NCBI GenBank assembly: GCA_018061375.1
Contig: JAGOUG010000004.1
Coordinates: 1-29,647 of the forward strand
Length of the DNA: 29,647 nt
From: Candidatus Saccharimonadota bacterium
GTDB lineage: Bacteria > Patescibacteriota > Saccharimonadia > Saccharimonadales > UBA7683
Reading direction: 5' to 3'
This document shows, piece after piece, positions 23,979 to 29,647 of this stretch (its first letter is position 1; every line of letters begins with the position of its first letter). The notes beneath the pieces are model-generated. The model was not told the origin of the DNA. It saw nothing but the letters and a program-made list of their open reading frames with translations, and ran no database searches. The translations under genes and the position numbers were made by a program.

Positions 23979-23987
23979 TGCTATTAT
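23979..23987 (+). promoter_or_regulatory. Extended -10 of the HIT gene, leaderless
   Basis: TGCTATTAT ends exactly 6 nt before ATG 23994. No -35 visible. Confidence 0.5.
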
Positions 23988-23993
23988 TAGATT

Positions 23994-24356
23994 ATGGACC
24001 AATTACCACAACCACCAGAGCAGGCGATGTTATACGAAGATGAGTTTTTGTACGCTTGCCTTGCCTCATACCCACTCACTACTGGGCATACTGTAGTCGT
24101 TTGGAAAAGCGATAAGAAAGATATTCATGAACTGAGCAAGGCCGAGTATTCTCACTTAATGTCGGTTGTTGAGCGGATGCGCGACAAGCTACTTACTGAG
24201 CTTGGTGTAGAGAAGGTTTACCTGATGTATATGGATGAGATCGAGCATGTGCATTGGCACCTTATACCGAGATACGATGAACAGGGTTACAACGTATTAA
24301 AGCATAAACCAAAACTGACAGACGACTTCACTCTAGCAAGTAGACTGAGTCTCTAG
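23994..24356 (+). CDS. HIT-family nucleotide hydrolase/transferase
   Basis: 120 residues, the normal size. HIT motif H85-V-H87-W-H89 in EHVHWHLIPRY; H87 is the expected nucleophile. N-terminal strands FLYACLASYPLTTGHTVVVWK fit the fold (GHTVVVPK is typical). Members hydrolyse AMP-lysine, Ap4A and similar compounds. The C-terminus is short after the motif. Leaderless start predicted. The start of the next unit is a promoter for a candidate RNA. Confidence 0.88.
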   Translation: MDQLPQPPEQAMLYEDEFLYACLASYPLTTGHTVVVWKSDKKDIHELSKAEYSHLMSVVERMRDKLLTELGVEKVYLMYMDEIEHVHWHLIPRYDEQGYNVLKHKPKLTDDFTLASRLSL

Positions 24357-24420
24357 TTGGCTAGCTTATGGGCATTTGGTATATAGACTTAGATATCTAT
24401 AAAAAACATTGTTAAAAGTC

Positions 24421-24447
24421 TTGACCGGGACATTTTGATTTGATAAT
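24421..24447 (+). promoter_or_regulatory. Promoter of the candidate RNA
   Basis: TTGACC (24421-24426), 15-bp spacer, GATAAT (24442-24447). Start expected near 24454-24457, at the foot of the first RNA stem. Confidence 0.45.
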
Positions 24448-24454
24448 TTAATAG

Positions 24455-24604
24455 GTGGAAGACTAAGTGATACAGCACTTGTTTCGATATATGTGATCAT
24501 TCGAGTTAGTAAGTTAGTAGAAGATAGTTTGTTAGTTAGTAGATCACATCTGTGGGTGCAAGTCTTCCCCAGTAAAAGAGGTACATTAATTTGTACCTCT
24601 TTTT
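24455..24604 (+). ncRNA. Candidate structured small RNA, about 150 nt
   Basis: The 352-nt gap 24357-24708 has no gene but contains an ordered RNA. A closing stem GGAAGACT (24457-24464) pairs with AGTCTTCC (24561-24568), 8 perfect bp. Inside it are a small hairpin AAGTG/CACTT (24465-24469, 24476-24480) and a second stem ATGTGATC/GATCACAT (24491-24498, 24542-24549), also 8 perfect bp. The second stem caps a 43-nt loop that has almost no C and four copies of GTTAGT (24505, 24513, 24531, 24535). A strong terminator follows 7 nt after the closing stem, and a promoter sits just before it. No RNase P, SRP or tRNA hallmarks; the closed-bubble layout is only superficially like 6S RNA. Function unknown. 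Confidence 0.6.
24575..24604 (+). terminator. Intrinsic terminator ending the candidate RNA
   Basis: AAAGAGGTACA (24575-24585), loop TTAATT, complementary arm from 24592 to 24602, T-run 24600-24604. An 11-bp stem, the best terminator in the window besides that of tmRNA. Confidence 0.85.
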
Positions 24605-24708
24605 AATATATCGAGAAAGTAGTCGGCTCCCACATTGTTTAGGTGTTAATAATTTGCTACTATTGTAAACATAAGTAACTTAGGTGCACGTATAATTAGG
24701 GAGAGGTA

Positions 24709-26170
24709 GTGAAGACAAAAAAATTACAAATAGTTATGAGTACACTTGCCTTGGCGGCAGGGCTGTTTATGGTTTCGTCAGGTTCAGTAAGTGCTGCAAC
24801 ACTAGACGTGGCAGCTGGTAGTGATGTGTTGTTGGATGATTCGGTCTGTACTCTCTGAAGCCATTACGAGTATTAATGATGGTGATAACACTTCATACGA
24901 TGAGTGTGTAAATAGTGGTGATGCTTTTGGGATTACAGACACTATTAATCTACCTAACGGAGAGATTAATTTAACTGCTGATGTAGTACAGAGTAATGTC
25001 TCTATGGTTATACAGGGCGAAGGGATGGACGAATCAGTTATTAATGGTGGCGGTGCATGGCGAGGCTTGCATATGGACGGTACAACGGGAAGCGAAGAAT
25101 TTAGAATACAGGGAGTGACTGTTGTGGCGTTCTCTTCAGTTGCAGTTGGGGTGTCGAGTGGTAACGTCAGTCTTGATCAGATTGAAGCTGATGGTACGGG
25201 CTCTGTAGCATTTGATGGAATACAAATTGGCGTTATCGTACAAAACAGAGGTGCTGTGCCTAGTACTTACAATCTTACGAACATATATGTGCACAGCATT
25301 GGATCAGTTGGTGCTAATGTAGCACAGGGTATTGCAGTTATGACGGGTGGTGATGCCACTAATACGGCGTATCTAGATAAAATTACAATAGAAGATATTA
25401 GTAGTGATTCTTCGGTCGCGGGGATAAATATTGGAACAGGAGTCTTTGATCCCGCTCAGGGTGATATGAATGCCACTATACGTAATATAACAGTATCCAA
25501 TATTAGCTCAACCGTAGCACCGGCTTCAGCAATAGGAGTGGCAACATTTGGTAGTACACAGCAGACAAATTTAGTTCTGCAGCATGCAACAGTACTAGAT
25601 ATAAGCGGTGTTGATATTGGGCTTGGATTTGCCTCGGCATCAATTGGGGCCATTACGGTTGCGCCAAGCCCAGGTGATAACCCGCAATCCTCTGTTACGG
25701 TATCGAATTCAATATTAGCGGCTAGTTGTGTGACAACTGATATTTCAGCCCTAGTTATAGGGCCGGGTACTGGTGTTGGTACTCAGTCAATTTCGTCATT
25801 AGGTGGAAATTTGTCTGACAACTCTTCGTGCGCATCATTTTTAAATAACGCTACAGACCAAAATAATGTAGCGGGTCTTACCTCAAGTATTCAGGCCTTT
25901 GCTGATAACGGGGGTTATATTCCGACTAGAGCGCTCGCACAGGGCTCTCTAGCTATTGATAGTGGTATTACCATATCTAATCTTACTACTGATGCTCGAC
26001 AAGCCGTTAGGCCACAGGGAGGCGCCTATGATTCCGGCGCGTATGAGTCACCCTACACAAAGCCTGTAGCAACATTAGCAAGTACTGGTCAATCGGCTGT
26101 AGCGGTAGCTGTAGTTGGATTGCTCGTAATCTCAGCCACCTCTATATTTGCAATTCGAAGACATATCTAA
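24709..26170 (+). CDS. CSLREA-domain surface protein with LASTG anchor, frameshifted in the CSLREA motif
   Basis: GTG 24709 behind GGGAGAGG starts a clear signal peptide (MKTKKLQIVMSTLALAAGLF, then GSVSAAT). This frame ends at TGA 24856-24858 in DDSVCTL; the remaining 438 residues continue in another frame as SEAITSINDGDNTSYDEC. Joined, they read CTLSEAI, the CSLREA motif, with INLPNGEINLTADV and VIQGEGMDESVING after it as in that family (TIGR04214-type right-handed parallel-helix surface proteins). The break falls in CTCTCT (24851-24856); two extra bases (CT) would restore the frame. No other damage is seen. The C-terminus has RPQGGAYDSGAYE, then LASTG (26075-26089), a hydrophobic helix and RRHI: a sortase-type anchor. 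Truncation, phase variation, frameshifting or an assembly error are all possible. Confidence 0.8.
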
Positions 26171-26271
26171 GTTATTCCATATTACCTAAAGGTGTTAGTC
26201 GAGGTGTCTTGGGTAGTACGATAATAAATCAGTAACATAGGTATGCTTCAGTAGGCAGTATTTTTTATTCC

Positions 26272-26537
26272 ATGAGTAAAAGAGATGTAAATATATTACC
26301 TTCAAAAAACATATTAGTCGCCACGACTGAACTTGTGGAATATCGCGATACGGCATATTTTAATAATTCGATAGCTTCGAGCTATATATTGAAGCCCGAG
26401 GGGCAACAGGAGAAATTGGTAGCGATACAAGAGAGGTCCTAGCCACAGTGAGTGTAGTCGTATTTGCTTTCGCCGGCTATTTCGGGTTAGTACGCCGCTG
26501 GAATAAGGGCAACACTAACTCACACCCGGTAGAGTAG
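26272..26537 (+). pseudogene. Possible decayed small membrane-protein gene
   Basis: In the 448-nt gap 26171-26618, ATG 26272 opens a 56-codon frame (MSKRDVNILPSKNILVATTE, stop TAG 26440). An overlapping frame, open 26367-26537 with no ATG, encodes a single membrane helix followed by basic residues (VLATVSVVVFAFAGYFGLVRRW). A one-step frameshift between about 26367 and 26440 would join them into a small protein with a C-terminal membrane helix and Arg-Arg tail, like the anchor end of the preceding gene. This is inference. The flanks of the gap (26171-26271 and 26538-26580) show nothing else. Confidence 0.3.
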
Positions 26538-26580
26538 TTTCACTCCGCCCACAGAAATGTATCCATAAAGCAAACCGTAC

Positions 26581-26608
26581 TTGATAAATATTCATAATCG
26601 TATATAAT
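26581..26608 (+). promoter_or_regulatory. Promoter of the 26619 methyltransferase
   Basis: TTGATA (26581-26586), 16 bp, TATAAT (26603-26608); ATG follows after 10 nt, so the leader is 3-4 nt at most. Confidence 0.6.
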
Positions 26609-26618
26609 ATATATAAAT

Positions 26619-27260
26619 ATGTCTAAAGATATAGATGTCTGGCGTTTTCACGGCGGGCGAGTGTATGATTATGAAGAATTAAAGCTTCCTAGCGTAGTGA
26701 AGCTTGTTGAATCATTGGACTATAATTCTATGCACCCTCTGGCTGTAGATATCGGTGGCGGAAATTGCTCTCTTGTTCATAGTGCAAGACTGCCCAGGCC
26801 GCAATATTTTCGTACAGCGACAATCGATATCGCAGCTAGCTTTCATGGCTACGAGCATATAAACCCAATAGTTAAATCCGATGTCGAAGAAATTATCACA
26901 GAAGTTGATTTCGGTGCTGTAACTGCTCTCGATGAATTCCTGTTAAGCAATGTTGCCGAGTGCGAAACCCCCGGAGCTGACTTGCTAGTATATTCAGAGA
27001 TACTTAATTATGTTGACTTTAGGGAGGTCATGAGTTGGTTTGATTCCCGACTTAAGCCTGGAGGATACACGGTCATCGCAAATCTGCCTACGAGGGGATG
27101 GTCACAGCTGTTTTCTGACCATGGTGTCAAAAGTCATGATGAATTACTTACATATGTCCAAGACGACCTCGGTCATATGATTATCAGGCAAGAGTATCCT
27201 TGGGGTGCAACTGATGATTATGAAGGCTTTATGGTGCTTGCGACACAAAAGCCAATGTAG
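26619..27260 (+). CDS. Class I SAM-dependent methyltransferase-like protein
   Basis: 213 residues. Motif I VDIGGGNCSLV (GxGxx variant), Asp of strand 2 in TATIDIAA, motif IV region LLVYSEILNYVDF, and SRLKPGGYTVIANLP. The arrangement of strand 4, the helix of the acceptor region and the LKPGG turn is that of small-molecule methyltransferases; the second Gly of motif I is kept. Different family from the 20737 enzyme. No Shine-Dalgarno; promoter directly upstream. Its stop lies 6 nt from the convergent gene's stop. Confidence 0.78.
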   Translation: MSKDIDVWRFHGGRVYDYEELKLPSVVKLVESLDYNSMHPLAVDIGGGNCSLVHSARLPRPQYFRTATIDIAASFHGYEHINPIVKSDVEEIITEVDFGAVTALDEFLLSNVAECETPGADLLVYSEILNYVDFREVMSWFDSRLKPGGYTVIANLPTRGWSQLFSDHGVKSHDELLTYVQDDLGHMIIRQEYPWGATDDYEGFMVLATQKPM

Positions 27261-27266
27261 GAGAGC

Positions 27267-27968
27267 TTACACCTGAGCGGTGAGTTTTCGCTCGACAATA
27301 ATTGGTCCACCCGGTCGCTCGGTCGCAGCGGAAAGAGTCATTGTATAAAATCCAAGAACACGTGCCTGGGTGGGTGTTAGTTCTGAGGTCGCTTCAGTGG
27401 TGCCAGTTCGTCTATTTTTCGCTCGCGCTAAGAGTGCCCCAAACCCTGCGGACTTTGTTTGAGCTTGATCCTCTAAATGTTGTGTGAGCGGCTTGTTAAT
27501 GAATAGGCGTGTGACGATAGTGCCTGGCTCTTCGCCATCAAGTGTGACTGCTGCACCTAGGGTTAGATAACGAGTGGAACTTACTTTTTGATACAGTCCC
27601 TGCAGGGCAATCTTTGAACCCATTAAGTTGGTAACTCTTGACTGGCGTTCGGGCTTAATCTTTGTATCCTCAATGAGTTGTGCACCCATATTCTTGATTT
27701 GAGCGATACTACTGGGATCATCGACTCCGAATGTGACCGTTCGATAACTTAAGTCTCCGTCTTGGTCGAGTGAAATCGGTGTTATGCCACGAATGTTGAC
27801 GGTCTTAGGCTCTGTCGGGCCGTCAACAATTAGCTCGATTGGTGAAAGTTGTCCGTCTACAAATGCGCTCGCACCAAACGTGAGTCGAAGGTCAGGTGTA
27901 ATACCTTCACTAACTATCGCTCTCTCTACTTCTGTGGGGAACACTATAGGTCTCTCTGGGCTTGGCAT
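27267..27968 (-). CDS. Hypothetical protein, 233 residues
   Basis: Not recognised. Appears mostly beta (LRLTFGASAFVDGQLSPIEL, RYLTLGAAVTLDG) with a Lys/Arg-rich helix near 175-195 (LLARAKNRRTGTTE). No signal peptide or membrane helix. Start supported by AGGAG 6 nt before ATG (AGGAGATACG) and a TATACT hexamer further upstream. Convergent with the methyltransferase and divergent from the MOSC gene. Its length and acidic/basic mix are like the orphan at 2256-2993, but no sequence similarity is obvious by eye. Confidence 0.65.
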   Translation of the reverse strand: MPSPERPIVFPTEVERAIVSEGITPDLRLTFGASAFVDGQLSPIELIVDGPTEPKTVNIRGITPISLDQDGDLSYRTVTFGVDDPSSIAQIKNMGAQLIEDTKIKPERQSRVTNLMGSKIALQGLYQKVSSTRYLTLGAAVTLDGEEPGTIVTRLFINKPLTQHLEDQAQTKSAGFGALLARAKNRRTGTTEATSELTPTQARVLGFYTMTLSAATERPGGPIIVERKLTAQV

Positions 27969-28061
27969 CGTATCTCCTGATTAATGAACATAGTATACAT
28001 TATTTTAGCAAATAAAGCAACCATAGTGATGCATCAAGTTTGCATAGGAGTGGTATCAGCT

Positions 28062-28067
28062 TACAAT
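28062..28067 (+). promoter_or_regulatory. -10 TACAAT of the MOSC gene, leaderless
   Basis: TACAAT, then 7 nt, then ATG 28075. TTGCAT at 28040-28045 gives a 16-bp spacer as a possible -35. Confidence 0.5.
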
Positions 28068-28074
28068 AGAGGAT

Positions 28075-28569
28075 ATGAAAGGCCGTGCGATAGGAGTTGT
28101 TAAGGGGTTGTTTGTCTGCTCAGACAAGGCTTTGCCAATGGCGTCTGTTGAGCACGTCCGGGCAATGGAGGGGAGGGGTCTTGGGGGGGATCGGTATGCG
28201 CTTGGTAGGGGGGCATTCTCTCGCAAACCGGGAAAAATCAGACAGGTATCTTTAATAAGCGCAGAGGCTATCGAGCTAGCAAACACAGGCCGAGAAATAC
28301 CCTATTTCTGGCATGAAACACGGCGGAACATTGTGGTGTCTGGCATCGATTTGGATGAGAGACTCCTTTTAGAGGAGCCGTTAATTAGGGTCGGCTCTGC
28401 TGTGCTGCAGGTTGTAGATGATTGTGCGCCCTGTAATAGGCCTGACATGCTCTCAGGAAAAAAAGGATTTAGTAATGCATTTCAGGGCCTTGGCGGGTTG
28501 CGTGCGCAAGTACTTGCTTCAGGTGACATCAGTATTGGTGATCTGGTAGAGATTGACAAAACAGACTAA
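28075..28569 (+). CDS. MOSC-domain protein
   Basis: 164 residues, a stand-alone MOSC domain (molybdenum cofactor sulfurase C-terminal type). Signature pieces: EGRGLGGDRYALGRGAF (about 32-48), KIRQVSLISAEAIE, RRNIVVSGIDLDE (83-95), IRVGSAVLQVVDDCAPCNRP with Cys117 and Cys120, and GGLRAQVLASGDISIGDLVEI. The conserved Cys of the family is one of the two. MOSC proteins bind molybdopterin cofactor or carry sulfur in persulfide form. No molybdenum-cofactor genes are in the window, so a general sulfur-carrier or metal-binding role is possible. Confidence 0.88.
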   Translation: MKGRAIGVVKGLFVCSDKALPMASVEHVRAMEGRGLGGDRYALGRGAFSRKPGKIRQVSLISAEAIELANTGREIPYFWHETRRNIVVSGIDLDERLLLEEPLIRVGSAVLQVVDDCAPCNRPDMLSGKKGFSNAFQGLGGLRAQVLASGDISIGDLVEIDKTD

Positions 28570-28646
28570 AAGTGATAGATTAATATCAATGCTGGTCCAC
28601 AGCAGTAGCCATGGCTATTACCATGGATGCACCTTGGAGGTGAGTG

Positions 28647-29009
28647 ATGGCGCGAGTCATTGGAGTATTGACCATGGTTGCCGGTGTCATCATCGGTATC
28701 TGGTTTGGCGTCTGGATTGCGGTCAAGGGTGCCACCGATTTTGCCGATGGCTTCAAGGCCGACCCGACTGATGGACTCCAGATCGTCTGGGGATTCATCC
28801 AGTTCTGGTTTCTGTCATGGTCCGGTGGCATTGTTGTTGGTGCTGTGATCTTCGTGATTGGAGGTGGTATCTCTGAGCTTGGTGAAGGTCAAACAAGGAG
28901 TTCTGGTCCTCTGTCGAGCCCAGCAGGTGTCTCGACCTGGGAGGCAGAACGTCGATGGGAGGAGTTCATGCGTCGTCCAGATCCGAAGGATGTGAAGGGT
29001 GATGACTGA
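28647..29009 (+). CDS. Two-helix membrane protein, high-GC gene
   Basis: 120 residues from ATG 28647 behind GGAGG (28636-28640, 6-nt spacing); GTG 28644 adds one residue. Two hydrophobic helices (IGVLTMVAGVIIGIWFGVWI and about WFLSWSGGIVVGAVIFVIGG) flank a short hydrophilic loop with FADGFKADPTDG; a cytoplasmic C-terminal tail follows, ending RRPDPKDVKGDD. No family recognised. Codon use (GTC, ATC, GGC, CTC) is visibly richer in G+C than all neighbours, which suggests recent transfer, and a G+C-rich organism as donor. Ends 80 nt before a large hairpin terminator. Confidence 0.72.
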   Translation: MARVIGVLTMVAGVIIGIWFGVWIAVKGATDFADGFKADPTDGLQIVWGFIQFWFLSWSGGIVVGAVIFVIGGGISELGEGQTRSSGPLSSPAGVSTWEAERRWEEFMRRPDPKDVKGDD

Positions 29010-29089
29010 ACACGCACCTGACCAGGATCAAGTAGGCGAGAGTGTGACTCTTGCTGAAGTAGGCAATCTGCCTGGCCTCTCCTGGATTT

Positions 29090-29149
29090 GCCCCTATATT
29101 GTAATGTGTTTGTGCGATGACGCACCATTGCAATATAGGGGCTGTTTTT
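29090..29149 (+). terminator. Long imperfect hairpin with T-run
   Basis: GCCCCTATATTG (29090-29101) pairs with CAATATAGGGGC (29131-29142), extended by a G-U pair and AATG/CATT to 17 bp. After a 5-nt bulge, GTGCG/CGCAC (29112-29116, 29121-29125) closes an ATGA tetraloop. TTTTT follows at 29145-29149. Far larger than a normal terminator. Confidence 0.8.
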
Positions 29150-29184
29150 GTATATAAAACCTGATGGTAAAACGGGAATGCTGG

Positions 29185-29210
29185 CTAATCTGACAGATTA
29201 GGAGTATAAT
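29185..29210 (+). promoter_or_regulatory. Palindromic operator candidate next to a -10 box
   Basis: CTAATCTG-A-CAGATTAG (29185-29201), 8 perfect bp around one central base, lies 3 nt upstream of TATAAT (29205-29210), which leads the small basic ORFs at 29235. A repressor bound here would cover the promoter core. Confidence 0.45.
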
Positions 29211-29234
29211 GATACACATTGAAAGTAGGTGAGT

Positions 29235-29297
29235 ATGTCTAAGGGCCAAGATCGTAAAAAAGAAGTTAAGAAACCGAAAAAAGTAAAAGCGGTTTAA
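29235..29297 (+). CDS. 20-residue Lys-rich small protein
   Basis: ATG TCT AAG GGC CAA and on to TAA 29295-29297: MSKGQDRKKEVKKPKKVKAV. The opening MSKGQD-KKE resembles short Lys-rich conserved hypothetical proteins that I recall from many bacteria (longer there). AGGTGAG lies directly before the start. Only 4 nt separate it from the next ORF, and a TATAAT box lies upstream, so it is the first cistron of a small operon. Highly cationic, so RNA or membrane association is possible. Too short for certainty. Confidence 0.5.
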   Translation: MSKGQDRKKEVKKPKKVKAV

Positions 29298-29301
29298 TCT
29301 G

Positions 29302-29544
29302 ATGGCAAAAAACTCTAAATCTCGAAACTTCACCGCTGAAGAAGAAGCGCAGGTAATCAGCGCACTTAAAACTATGGAAAAAGATTCTGCTTTTAATACT
29401 GAATCTCAGTATTCTGGCAACGTAGAAAAACACCCGAATAACCGGATTACTTTTACTGAAAAGCACATGGATCACCTTAAGAAGTTCCCAAACATCAATC
29501 CAGATCAGTACATCTTAAACCTTAAGTTAATGACGCGAGTGTAA
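29302..29544 (+). CDS. Hypothetical protein, 80 residues
   Basis: ATG 29302, 4 nt after the preceding stop; no separate ribosome site, so coupled translation. Charged and soluble: MAKNSKSRNFTAEEEAQVIS, then a middle rich in Asn, Ser and Tyr and KHMDHLKKFPNINPDQY. Helical at the N-terminus. No recognised family. Unrelated to the downstream gene by eye. Confidence 0.6.
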   Translation: MAKNSKSRNFTAEEEAQVISALKTMEKDSAFNTESQYSGNVEKHPNNRITFTEKHMDHLKKFPNINPDQYILNLKLMTRV

Positions 29545-29556
29545 CAGAGAAGCCAC

Positions 29557-29647
29557 ATGTCAACCGTAAACGGCCAGGTTAAATATTCTCCAGAAGCTGC
29601 TCGTAGTCGGCTACAGGCTTTTATTGAGCGTGCACCAGAACTTGATA
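29557..29647 (+). CDS. N-terminal fragment of an unidentified protein (runs off window)
   Basis: ATG 29557, 12 nt after the preceding stop; 30 residues visible (MSTVNGQVKYSPEAARSRLQ and on), open to the last base. Helical and charged. Same operon as the two small genes before it by spacing. Too short to classify. Confidence 0.5.
   Translation, partial: MSTVNGQVKYSPEAARSRLQAFIERAPELD

Noticed and set aside
24552..24570. Possible att duplicate of the tmRNA 3' end (shared GGGTGCAA)
   Set aside because: Only eight bases match the tmRNA T-arm; flanking bases differ and no integrase gene is present.
24455..24604. Assignment of the structured RNA as 6S, SRP or RNase P RNA
   Set aside because: No SRP GGAAGGAGC-type loop or RNase P core sequence was found, and the C-free apical loop does not fit the long paired rod of 6S RNA.
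1..29647. CRISPR array, insertion sequence or transposase
   Set aside because: No regularly spaced repeats, no terminal inverted repeats around a transposase, and no cas, integrase or transposase-like protein was seen.

Overview
The window looks like a chromosomal segment of a Candidatus Saccharibacteria (TM7) or related Patescibacteria genome. This rests on gene content and protein style: compact glycolysis genes, a pcrA/NUDIX/G5-muralidase/NUDIX/2H/rsmA run, an RxDD-type nucleotide kinase, many orphan genes and LAxTG surface proteins. TGA is used as a normal stop (for example at the end of pcrA), which argues against the UGA-recoding Gracilibacteria/Absconditabacteria. No taxonomic marker such as rRNA is present, so the assignment is inference.

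Layout. 1-3100: the tail of a coiled-coil protein with a Tyr-Asn heptad, a GC-rich hairpin cluster, a flavin split-barrel protein overlapping a degenerate response regulator, a winged-helix/NUDIX-like regulator and an orphan on the minus strand. 3100-10800: an adenylate-kinase-like gene divergent from ppsA, followed by pyk, pgk, tpiA and a tail-anchored disordered protein. This is the lower-glycolysis block. PEP synthase makes AMP, which the divergent kinase could recycle. 10838-17819: pcrA, NUDIX (4-nt overlap), a G5/lytic-transglycosylase muralidase, NUDIX, 2H phosphoesterase and rsmA (overlapping cluster), then an MFS exporter. 17828-23100: accessory stretch with four orphan genes, the tmRNA gene, a SAM methyltransferase bracketed by an intact and a decayed copy of a 73-codon gene, and a surface protein whose N-terminus carries an LANTG-plus-membrane-helix unit. 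23100-29647: peptidase E divergent from a HIT protein, a candidate structured small RNA with promoter and terminator, a frameshifted CSLREA surface protein with a C-terminal LASTG anchor, a decayed small membrane gene, a second methyltransferase, a minus-strand orphan, a MOSC protein, a GC-rich two-helix membrane protein, and a run of small basic ORFs entering a gene cut by the window end.

Expression signals are unusually coherent. At least eleven transcription units carry an extended -10 (TGnTAnnnT), usually with no recognisable -35. In about nine genes the -10 hexamer ends 6-8 nt before the start codon, which predicts leaderless mRNAs. Other genes (2993 minus, 16524, 18746, 27968 minus, 28647) have clear Shine-Dalgarno sequences, so the two initiation modes coexist.

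Best candidates for something undescribed are the 24455-24604 RNA with its C-free GUUAGU-repeat loop, the LANTG unit at the N-terminus of the 21980 protein, the CT-repeat frameshift inside the CSLREA motif, and a tmRNA whose tag ends in ALV with an altered T-loop.
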